Below are positions 1-6,173 of a stretch of 13,838 nucleotides of DNA, in pieces. Positions within the stretch are counted from its first letter, which is position 1. Each line of letters opens with the position of its first letter. Source of the DNA: Candidatus Cloacimonas sp. 4484_140. Its GTDB lineage: Bacteria > Cloacimonadota > Cloacimonadia > JGIOTU-2. The stretch lies in NCBI GenBank assembly GCA_002049945.1, contig MVCT01000023.1:1-13838 (forward strand). Reading direction: 5' to 3'. Both the position numbers and the translations under genes were made by a program. The notes below the pieces were generated by a model, which saw only the letters and a list, made by a program, of their open reading frames with translations, had not been told where the DNA came from and did no database searches.

Positions 1-264
1 ATTCCTTATCTCATATGCTAAATCATAAAAGAAACGGGGATGAAAGAAAAAGCTTAAGTTTTCTGATAATTTAAACTCTGTCTCTAAATCAAATATGTCA
101 AGCTGTTTAATTAGCTCATCAAGAGTATATTCCGATAGATCGAAGATTCCTTGAGGCCAAACAGTGACCTCTGCTACATATTCCAGATTTTCTTGAATTG
201 CATAGGCAATATCAAACCCTTCTACGGACGAAGCTACAAATATTTTAGGTTTCAACTCATCCAT
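1..264 (-). CDS. TIR-like predicted nucleotide-binding protein, N-terminal part (truncated by window edge)
   Basis: Eighty-eight codons are open from the ATG at 264 to the left edge; an in-frame TAG lies 11 codons upstream and a GGTGG Shine-Dalgarno-like stretch about 7 bases before the ATG. The opening residues (KPKIFVASSVEG, then AYAIQENLEY, EVTVWPQGIF, TLDELIKQLD) match the start of the TIR-like family (PF10137, COG4271), whose members act as NAD-degrading or nucleotide-sensing effectors in CBASS/Pycsar antiphage systems and as stand-alone predicted nucleotide-binding proteins. The family normally continues with a third beta strand of the type FxIFVFxPDD. Here the frame reads LETEFKLSEN from residue 60, and no other frame restores the motif. 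This may be a diverged or recombined domain. The family call rests on my recognition of the first 59 residues; any downstream domain lies outside the window. The gene follows the recombinase on the same strand and shares its low GC. Confidence 0.7.
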   Translation of the reverse strand, partial: MDELKPKIFVASSVEGFDIAYAIQENLEYVAEVTVWPQGIFDLSEYTLDELIKQLDIFDLETEFKLSENLSFFFHPRFFYDLAYEIRN

Positions 265-292
265 CTCGATACCACCTACATCTTGTTCTTCT

Positions 293-299
293 GCCTAAC
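293..299 (-). other. Integron-core-like GTTAGGC motif before the TIR-like gene
   Basis: On the minus strand the sequence AAGTTAGGC occurs 28 bases before the ATG of the TIR-like gene. It fits the integron core-site consensus GTTRRRY, and the spacing resembles the start of a gene cassette. I find no good RYYYAAC partner in the preceding 100 bases, so it would resemble a simple attI-type site rather than a full attC. A seven-base match can arise by chance, so this is only suggestive. Confidence 0.25.
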
Positions 300-332
300 T
301 TACTATTCGACGGCATGTCATATAACGTTTGT

Positions 333-396
333 ATCCCCGACATTAATGTCGTGAACCCAACCGAATTTGGTATGATATACGACATATGTCGGGGAT
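333..396. repeat. 64-base imperfect palindrome with nested palindromes, between recombinase and TIR-like gene
   Basis: Outer arms ATCCCCGACAT (333-343) and ATGTCGGGGAT (386-396) are perfect inverted repeats of 11 bases. They continue with ATGTCGT (346-352) against ACGACAT (379-385) after a two-base bulge, then ACCCAA (355-360) against TTGGT (367-371), leaving a short loop. Each half also contains its own palindrome: CGACATTAATGTCG (338-351) and CGACATATGTCG (380-391). No T-run follows on either strand, so it is a poor rho-independent terminator. A folded recombination site or protein-binding site for the adjacent tyrosine recombinase is a reasonable inference, as is an mRNA 3'-end structure for that gene. 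Confidence 0.7.
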
Positions 397-408
397 TTCG
401 CATATAGA

Positions 409-1512
409 TTATTCATTATTTTTCTTTTCTATATTATCAATTTCAATATCCAAAATGTCCAAGGGACTCACAATTTTATTCTTTGCTGTATGAGTTATGT
501 GAGTGTATATTTCGGTAGTTCTACTACTTTTATGTCCAAGAAGTTCTTGAATATATCTCAAATCTGTTCCGTGCTCTAACAGATGCGTTGCGAAACTGTG
601 TCGTAAAGTATGGATGGTAGCATGTTTTTTTACACCAGCATTTGTAACAGCTTTTTTAAAGATTTTTTGAATAGAACGTCTACTATATTGATTGCCAGGT
701 TGATTTTCAAATAACCAAATTGTAGGTTTATATTCCTTATAGTATTTTTTTAAAAGTTTAAGTATTTTATCAGACAAAATCACATATCGATCCTTATTGC
801 CTTTTGCTGAACGAATAAATATCTGTTTTCTATCCGATTGAATATCTGATATTTTAAGATGTACCACTTCAGTTAGTCTCAATCCTGCCGAATAGATCAA
901 ATAGATAATGCATTTATGTTTCAGGTTTTTTATTTGTTTTAAAATTCTTGTTACTTCTTCCTCACTTAATACTTCAGGTAGTTTCTTTTCCTTTCGTGGT
1001 CTTGGAACGTAATATTTTTCAACGGGTTTTCCTAACACCTTTTCATAGTAAAACTTAATACTGTTTATCGCCTGATTTTGAGCAGAAGTAGAATATTTCT
1101 TCTCTTCTACTAAATAAAAGAGATATTGACGAATCTGTTCGTGTGTGATATTTTCAAGTTTTGTTTCCGAATAATAATTCAAAAACCGTTGGAAATGAAG
1201 TCGATATGTTTTGATCGTAGGTACACTGTAGTTTTTCAATTTAAGAGTTTCAATGTACTCTGGGGGTAATTTTGGTTTTTCTGTTTTCTTCTGTTTAGAT
1301 TCCCTATCCTCGAATTCCAGTTTGCCTATAAATCGTTTATTTAAAATATCTAAAATATTTTTCTTATATGGGATATGCCAAAATTTTTGCGATGCTGACC
1401 ATCTTCTGCCCTCGATCTGTTTAATGAGATCAATAGTATTGATGTCATAAGGAAAAATCAAAGTAAGACGTTTTCTTCCATCAATATTACATTCTCTCGT
1501 TTCAATCTTCAT
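409..1512 (-). CDS. Tyrosine recombinase / integrase with N-terminal HARP-like extension
   Basis: This 367-residue protein is a complete tyrosine site-specific recombinase. It has the core-binding SAM-like domain at about 82-165 and the catalytic domain at about 178-345. Active-site residues are visible: R212 (in GLRLTEV), K237 (AKGNK), H301 and R304 (HTLRH), H327 (LLGH) and nucleophile Y336 (TTEIYTHI). Residues 1-70 form an extra domain ending in KFWHIPYKKN, resembling the small HARP-type module found before some FCB-group integrases. The C-terminal SPLDIL recalls integron integrases, but the IntI-specific insertion before the HxxR box is absent. I chose the ATG at 1512 because GGGA lies six bases upstream; a TTG at 1524 is possible in frame. 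The gene is strikingly AT-rich (11 G/C in 721-780), suggesting horizontal acquisition. Its likely role is integration or excision of a mobile segment that includes the TIR-like gene. Confidence 0.92.
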   Translation of the reverse strand: MKIETRECNIDGRKRLTLIFPYDINTIDLIKQIEGRRWSASQKFWHIPYKKNILDILNKRFIGKLEFEDRESKQKKTEKPKLPPEYIETLKLKNYSVPTIKTYRLHFQRFLNYYSETKLENITHEQIRQYLFYLVEEKKYSTSAQNQAINSIKFYYEKVLGKPVEKYYVPRPRKEKKLPEVLSEEEVTRILKQIKNLKHKCIIYLIYSAGLRLTEVVHLKISDIQSDRKQIFIRSAKGNKDRYVILSDKILKLLKKYYKEYKPTIWLFENQPGNQYSRRSIQKIFKKAVTNAGVKKHATIHTLRHSFATHLLEHGTDLRYIQELLGHKSSRTTEIYTHITHTAKNKIVSPLDILDIEIDNIEKKNNE

Positions 1513-1581
1513 ACAATTTCCCAATTAGCGTATTTTTAATTCATATTCATTCTTTTAAAGTATTAACTTCAAGGGTAGCCA

Positions 1582-2685
1582 TTATACGATCGTTTCCTCA
1601 GTTTCCTTATCAAAGAAGTGAACCTTCTTCATATCAAAGACAAGGGTCATAGTTTCACCCATTTTTGGCTCTTCTTTTGGCTCGAGGCGTCCGGTAAATG
1701 TTGTATTACCGGTTTCAAAATTCACCACAAATTCAGAGCCAAGCGGTTCAACCACTTCGACTAACGCATCCATCTCAGCAGGAATCTCCGCATTGGAAGA
1801 ATACTTCTTATGATAGATATCCTCGGGACGTACTCCCATTGTGATGTCCTTGTCCACATAGTCCTTCAGGGAGTCGTCGTAGGTGTCGGGAATATTAACT
1901 GAAAAGGTGCCGAAATCAAAATGAAGCTGGCTGCCCCTTTTGCCGATCTTACCATCAAAGAAGTTAATAGCTGGGCTTCCAATGAATCCTGCGACAAATT
2001 TATTGTTGGGATGGTTATACACATTGATTGGTGAATTTATCTGCTGAATGAGCCCATCCTTCATTACCACGATCTTATCCCCCATTGTCATTGCTTCGGT
2101 CTGGTCGTGTGTCACGTATAGGATTGTTGTTTCTAATTTTTTATGCAGTTTGATGATCTCTGCTCTCATTTGTACACGGAGCTTCGCATCGAGGTTGGAG
2201 AGGGGCTCGTCAAACAGGAACACTTTTGGTTGTCGTACAATTGCCCTGCCGAGAGCCACACGCTGACGCTGTCCCCCGGAAAGCTGCTTTGGTTTTCTAT
2301 CCAATAATTGCTCAATACCGAGCAGCCCTGCGGCAGTTTTCACGCGCTCGTCTATCTCTGCTTTCGGGGTTTTGCGCAATTTTAATGCGAATTCCATATT
2401 CTGATACACGGTCATGTGCGGATAAAGAGCATAATTCTGGAACACCATTGCGATGTCTCTGTCTTTGGGAAGTACATTATTAACTACTTTATCATCGATG
2501 AAAATTTTTCCGGATGTAACGTCTTCCAATCCGGCGATCATTCGCAGGACAGTTGTTTTTCCGCAGCCGGATGGACCGACCAGTACGACAAATTCCTTGT
2601 CTTCAGCAATAACGTCTGCTTCTTTTACTGCCGTGAAAGTATTCTCGTATACTTTTGTGATTTTATCTAATTGCACTTTTGCCAT
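1582..2685 (-). CDS. ugpC: MalK/UgpC-family ABC transporter ATPase (carbohydrate importer subunit)
   Basis: The 367-residue cytoplasmic ATPase matches the CUT1 sugar-importer subunits MalK, UgpC and MsmX in length and layout. The nucleotide-binding domain shows Walker A GPSGCGKTT (37-45), Q-loop VFQNYALYPHM (Q83), signature LSGGQ (135-139), Walker B VFLFDEPLSNLD (155 onward) and H-loop H193. The C-terminal regulatory/TOBE half starts near 235 and includes GVRPEDI. A GTG at 2727 would add 14 residues, but I prefer the ATG at 2685: the protein then begins MAKVQLDKITKVY as in homologues, AGGA lies seven bases upstream, and a TTGACA promoter overlaps the upstream extension. No permease or solute-binding protein is adjacent, so it probably serves transporters encoded elsewhere, as MsmX does in Bacillus subtilis. 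The gene symbol marks the family; the substrate is unknown. Confidence 0.95.
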   Translation of the reverse strand: MAKVQLDKITKVYENTFTAVKEADVIAEDKEFVVLVGPSGCGKTTVLRMIAGLEDVTSGKIFIDDKVVNNVLPKDRDIAMVFQNYALYPHMTVYQNMEFALKLRKTPKAEIDERVKTAAGLLGIEQLLDRKPKQLSGGQRQRVALGRAIVRQPKVFLFDEPLSNLDAKLRVQMRAEIIKLHKKLETTILYVTHDQTEAMTMGDKIVVMKDGLIQQINSPINVYNHPNNKFVAGFIGSPAINFFDGKIGKRGSQLHFDFGTFSVNIPDTYDDSLKDYVDKDITMGVRPEDIYHKKYSSNAEIPAEMDALVEVVEPLGSEFVVNFETGNTTFTGRLEPKEEPKMGETMTLVFDMKKVHFFDKETEETIV

Positions 2686-2712
2686 GTGTTGTTCCTGAGA
2701 TTTTTGTAATTC

Positions 2713-2740
2713 TATGTACTCATCCACTTTGCAGTGTCAA
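2713..2740 (-). promoter_or_regulatory. Probable sigma70-type promoter for the sugar-ABC ATPase
   Basis: A perfect TTGACA (-35, complement of 2735-2740) is followed after 16 bases by TACATA (-10, complement of 2713-2718). The predicted transcript start near 2706 leaves a leader of about 20 bases that carries the AGGA ribosome binding site before the ATG at 2685. It lies just after the terminator of the upstream gene, so the ATPase is likely its own transcription unit. Confidence 0.45.
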
Positions 2741-2764
2741 GTTTTATGAAGGTGAACAATGTAC

Positions 2765-2799
2765 AAAAAAAAGCGAAACTCCTCTGAGCTCCGCTTTTT
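2765..2799 (-). terminator. Rho-independent terminator after the PPIase lipoprotein gene
   Basis: AAAAAGCG (2768-2775) pairs with CGCTTTTT (2792-2799). An inner stem AACTC/GAGCT with one mismatch closes a four-base loop. Read on the minus strand, the hairpin ends in a run of eight Ts, 22 bases after the PPIase stop codon. The plus strand also ends in five Ts, but no plus-strand gene lies upstream. Confidence 0.85.
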
Positions 2800-2820
2800 A
2801 TATGTAAGGATGCTAAAGTC

Positions 2821-4869
2821 CTATTTATCAATATTCATCTGTTCGGACTGCTGATTGATCTTCTCGAGAATATCTTCCTCTCCTGTGAGAGCTTTCAGCA
2901 TATATCGTGCTGAGGGATGAAGTGTCGTATCCGTCGCAACGCCTTCTCTCGGATAGGCGAGTACTTCTTCAAACATCTCGATCGCTTTCCCATCATTTTT
3001 CAGGTATTCGGAGTAAATGAAACCCTTCATGAATTTGGCTTTATAATCATCCTGTCCGTTCTGATATTCTTCGATTACTTTGTCATAGTAATAGATAGCG
3101 CGAGCATAGTTTTTCTGCGTCATAGAACCTTCTGCAAGCGTAAAGAGCGAATCCACAGGAAGCTTTTCTTCAAGACGATCTGCATAAACGACGAGATTAT
3201 ACTTTTGCCTTATCTCGGTTTTAAGATTTTCAAAAAGATCTTTTTGAGCTTTTCGCATTAGATTGGTTTCGATCTCGTTGCGCACATCATCGATGTTACG
3301 ATATGATTTTGGAGTGAATTCCACAACTTTGAAGAACACCCAATTTCCTTTTACATCTTCAAACACATCGCTGAATGAACCTTCCGGCACGGAGAACACT
3401 TTTCCAAGATACCGGTCGTCTTTGCCAACGCCAGGTATGATACCGCCTTCATAAATGGGACCGATCAAGCCGTCATTTTTTGTTTTGATACAGTATTCCT
3501 GCACCAGTTCGTTGAGCTCTTCATCGGTTTGTGCTTCCTTGGCTTTGAAGAGCAAGAAATCGGCAGTAACCTGATTTTCGCAAGCGAATTCCTGCACTTT
3601 TACGTGGGGCTTGTTCACATAGCGTTTTTCTTTATCAGCTTCATAAACTTTAACAATATCTTCTTCTGAGACCTCGGCTGCGTCAACCACAAACTGCTTA
3701 TAATACTCGCGAAGTGCGCCGATCATTTTTGCTCTGCGAAGCTCATCTGCGATCTCGGGATGTTTTTCATATCCCTGCTTTATTGCATCACGATACATTA
3801 CACTATTCTTGGCTTTTTCGTTGATGAAATCAACCTTGGCATTGCCTTCATGGAGCAGTTGTTTTCGTTCCATGGGGAACATGCTGACTTCATGAGCAAA
3901 ATCTTTTGCAGTATATACAAGCTCGGGATCGGAAGATGCAATGAGCACAATACTTCCTGCAGTATCCGAGGAGTCTGCTTCTTCAAAATTAATTTCATCG
4001 ACCGCAAGTGTATCTATGGAGATATTGTACTTCTTAAATAATTTATCCTGAATTTCTTTTAGGAGTGCCTGCTCTTTTTCGCTTGCATAGCGGTTGCTTA
4101 CATCTTTTTCCACCTCTTCGTAAGGACGGATCGTGCTCATATCTTTGTCTGCAATTTTTACAACATGAAAGGCATTGTTAAGCTCAACCGGCGGGATAAC
4201 GTCATCGACTTCTGCAGCGAAAATAAGCGAATCCAGTTCTTCTGATCTGCCAATATTTGGGATATATCCGCCTTTTCTGATGTTTGTGATCTTGCCTCCC
4301 TTTTTCTTAATATTCTCATTGGTGGAATATTCGTTCATTACTTCAATAAAATCCTTGCCTGCAACAAGTTCCTGATATGCTTTGTCTGCATTGTCTTTTG
4401 TTTTGGTTTCTATATACAGAAGAGTAGCAGTTGGTGATTTCTTGTAAAAATCATCCTTATGAGCTTCATAGAACGCCATAAGTTCGGCATTGGTGGGCTT
4501 GATCTTGTCTTTGATCTGCTCCTGATAATATTTATCAAGGATAACCCTCTCTGCATTCTGACGATAGAATTCCCGGGCACTTTCCGTGTTTTCCATTCCT
4601 TTGCTTAATGCTTCAATATAGAAGATCTCTTCGATTGCATAGTCATCGAGATATTTTTGCTTTTGCTCGACAGTGAAACCGCCGCGGGGTCGATAAAATT
4701 GTGGGATTTGATCAAGGCGTTCGTTAAAGACCTTTTCCGTGATCGTGCCGCCATCCCATTGTGCGAGGACCTGAGTTTTGTCTTTTCCTTTTTCACCTAA
4801 TTCGCACCCGGCTAATACCAAAATTGATAAAACCGAGACGATAATTAGAGACCTAGTTAATCGAACCAT
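2821..4869 (-). CDS. Lipoprotein with two parvulin PPIase domains and a TPR-like tail
   Basis: The 682-residue protein opens with a lipoprotein signal peptide ending in LAGC (Cys22), so it should be lipid-anchored on the periplasmic side of a membrane. A SurA/PpiD-like N-terminal helical region (about 35-140) precedes a parvulin-type peptidyl-prolyl isomerase domain at about 145-242 (GGYIPNIG, AFHVVKI). A long linker leads to a second parvulin domain at about 420-518 (GGIIPGVGKDDRYLGKVFSV, NWVFFKVVEF). Residues 575-660 look like TPR helices (NYARAIYYYDKVIEEY, KAIEMFEEVL). The expected role is folding or delivery of outer-membrane proteins. AAGGAG lies nine bases before the ATG. Most SurA/PrsA relatives are 300-450 residues and PpiD is about 620, so the C-terminal TPR-like addition is unusual. 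The DUF362 gene lies 88 bases upstream and a strong terminator follows. The family is secure; the client proteins are unknown. Confidence 0.9.
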   Translation of the reverse strand: MVRLTRSLIIVSVLSILVLAGCELGEKGKDKTQVLAQWDGGTITEKVFNERLDQIPQFYRPRGGFTVEQKQKYLDDYAIEEIFYIEALSKGMENTESAREFYRQNAERVILDKYYQEQIKDKIKPTNAELMAFYEAHKDDFYKKSPTATLLYIETKTKDNADKAYQELVAGKDFIEVMNEYSTNENIKKKGGKITNIRKGGYIPNIGRSEELDSLIFAAEVDDVIPPVELNNAFHVVKIADKDMSTIRPYEEVEKDVSNRYASEKEQALLKEIQDKLFKKYNISIDTLAVDEINFEEADSSDTAGSIVLIASSDPELVYTAKDFAHEVSMFPMERKQLLHEGNAKVDFINEKAKNSVMYRDAIKQGYEKHPEIADELRRAKMIGALREYYKQFVVDAAEVSEEDIVKVYEADKEKRYVNKPHVKVQEFACENQVTADFLLFKAKEAQTDEELNELVQEYCIKTKNDGLIGPIYEGGIIPGVGKDDRYLGKVFSVPEGSFSDVFEDVKGNWVFFKVVEFTPKSYRNIDDVRNEIETNLMRKAQKDLFENLKTEIRQKYNLVVYADRLEEKLPVDSLFTLAEGSMTQKNYARAIYYYDKVIEEYQNGQDDYKAKFMKGFIYSEYLKNDGKAIEMFEEVLAYPREGVATDTTLHPSARYMLKALTGEEDILEKINQQSEQMNIDK

Positions 4870-4903
4870 AGTAGAAACTCCTTATATTACTTGTTTTGAA
4901 CAC

Positions 4904-4932
4904 AGATATTTAATACTACAATTTTGTGTCAA
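4904..4932 (-). promoter_or_regulatory. Possible promoter of the PPIase lipoprotein gene
   Basis: A perfect TTGACA (complement of 4927-4932) lies in the 88-base gap between the DUF362 and PPIase genes. After 17-18 bases comes only a weak -10 (ATATCT or TATCTG). It implies that the PPIase gene can be transcribed on its own in addition to any readthrough. Confidence 0.35.
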
Positions 4933-4957
4933 GATTGATATCATAACAACCCGAATG

Positions 4958-6031
4958 CTACTTTATCTTTACCAGCTCATAATCGGATGAACCCATGCCG
5001 AGCTTTTCTGCATAAGAAAAAATATTTTCCCACGGAATGTCCGGATAGAGCTCCTTGAAAAGATTCTTGCCTGCCTTTTCATTGATAAGGTCGATAGAAG
5101 CCCTGTCAATCGCAACAATATCCTTTGAAAAGAGAATGCCAATGTCCGGCACAAGGTATTCACCATGAATATTTGCGCAGTCGCACAATCTCGTGATATT
5201 ATTAAGGAAGGTCACATAGAATATCTTGTCTTTTTTATGCGATGTTACCGCAAGGGCATATTCCGTGATCTTTGTATTGAGGAATTCAGACGAGGCATTC
5301 CATTTGATCCTGATTGCATTGAAGGGACATACGGAGATACACATACTGCAGCCGGCGCACAGTTCTTCATCAATGTGTGCCTTGCCACTTTCTTTAATAC
5401 TGATAGCATTCACCTGGCACCACTGCACACAGCGTGCACAGCCCAAACATCTATCATGATTTACACTTGGACGGGACAGACTATGCATAGCGAGCTTGCC
5501 TTTACGTGATGCACATCCCATGCCGATATTTTTGATCGCAGCGCCAAAACCGGTTGCCTCATGACCGGTCATATGTGTGAGTGCAAGTATTGCATCAGCA
5601 TGATGAATATCGCTTCCAATGTATGCTTCTTTTGTTTCTTTTGTATCTATTTTCACAACCTCTTCGCTTTGCCCTGCAAGTCCATCTGCAATAATGACTG
5701 GTGCATTGACCACAGACCGAACATAGCCGTGCCGAATTGCCAGATTGGTATGATCGATGCTATTGACGCGTTGTCCCGCATAGAGTGTGTTTGTGTCTGT
5801 CAGAAAGGGCTTTGCATCAAGCGCTAAAATACTATCCACAAAATATCGCACATAACGCGGATTGATAACACAAAAATTGGTCTCTGCTCCAAAATGAAGC
5901 TTAATCGCAACCTTGTCATGCTCGCGGATCGTGTCTTTGAATCCTGCCTGCGAAAGCGCATCTCCGATCTTATCAAAGATTGAACGCTGAAAGGTAGTGT
6001 GAAAATCGATGAAGTACACTTTGCTTTTCAT
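4958..6031 (-). CDS. DUF362 protein with two 4Fe-4S ferredoxin clusters
   Basis: This 357-residue protein combines a DUF362 domain (about 4-185 and 250-350) with an inserted bacterial ferredoxin module. Cluster one is C195, C198, C201, C205 and cluster two is C225, C228, C231, C235, both CxxCxxCxxxC. The second has the usual Pro after the last Cys; the first has Gln there. Further DUF362-like stretches include KVAIKLHFG near 40, THMTGHEATGFGAAIKNIGMGCASRKGK near 152-179 (quoted here as one conserved block) and DIGILFSKDIVAIDRAS near 296. A cytoplasmic redox role is likely, but no reaction is established for the family. There is no signal peptide. AAGGAG sits four bases before the ATG. It is divergent from the Wzi-like gene and upstream of the PPIase gene, and the pairing gives no clear functional hint. 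Confidence 0.92.
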   Translation of the reverse strand: MKSKVYFIDFHTTFQRSIFDKIGDALSQAGFKDTIREHDKVAIKLHFGAETNFCVINPRYVRYFVDSILALDAKPFLTDTNTLYAGQRVNSIDHTNLAIRHGYVRSVVNAPVIIADGLAGQSEEVVKIDTKETKEAYIGSDIHHADAILALTHMTGHEATGFGAAIKNIGMGCASRKGKLAMHSLSRPSVNHDRCLGCARCVQWCQVNAISIKESGKAHIDEELCAGCSMCISVCPFNAIRIKWNASSEFLNTKITEYALAVTSHKKDKIFYVTFLNNITRLCDCANIHGEYLVPDIGILFSKDIVAIDRASIDLINEKAGKNLFKELYPDIPWENIFSYAEKLGMGSSDYELVKIK

Positions 6032-6107
6032 GGAACTCCTTAATGTTTCAACGTTACATTTTAAGTTTTTCCTGGGTGTTTAACAGCTAATATCCTTTAT
6101 TTTAGAC

Positions 6108-6124
6108 TGTCAATTTAGTTGACA
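6108..6124. promoter_or_regulatory. Inverted repeat in the divergent promoter region
   Basis: TGTCAA (6108-6113) and TTGACA (6119-6124) form a mirror pair around a five-base spacer, in the 142-base gap between the divergent DUF362 and Wzi-like genes. The halves are also perfect -35 hexamers facing each way, but I see no convincing -10 at the right spacing on either side. It could be an operator or a divergent promoter core. Confidence 0.3.
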
Positions 6125-6173
6125 ACAAATAAAGCACTTTTGTTTTGCTAACATGGTTAAGGATTTGAAGCCA

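Noticed and set aside
151..354. 67-codon plus-strand frame at the left edge
   Set aside because: It is antisense to the TIR-like gene and runs into the hairpin; no ribosome binding site or family resemblance.
333..396. Rho-independent terminator for the recombinase gene
   Set aside because: Neither side of the hairpin is followed by a T-run in the direction of transcription.
409..1512. Calling the recombinase an integron integrase (IntI)
   Set aside because: The IntI-specific insertion between the patch before the HxxR box and the core is absent, so only a general tyrosine recombinase call is supported.
2226..2483. Plus-strand frames opposite the sugar-ABC ATPase
   Set aside because: They are antisense shadows of a well-conserved ATPase with all its motifs on the minus strand.
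5165..5509. 114-codon plus-strand frame rich in Cys
   Set aside because: It is antisense to the ferredoxin part of the DUF362 gene, and its composition mirrors that gene's cysteine codons.
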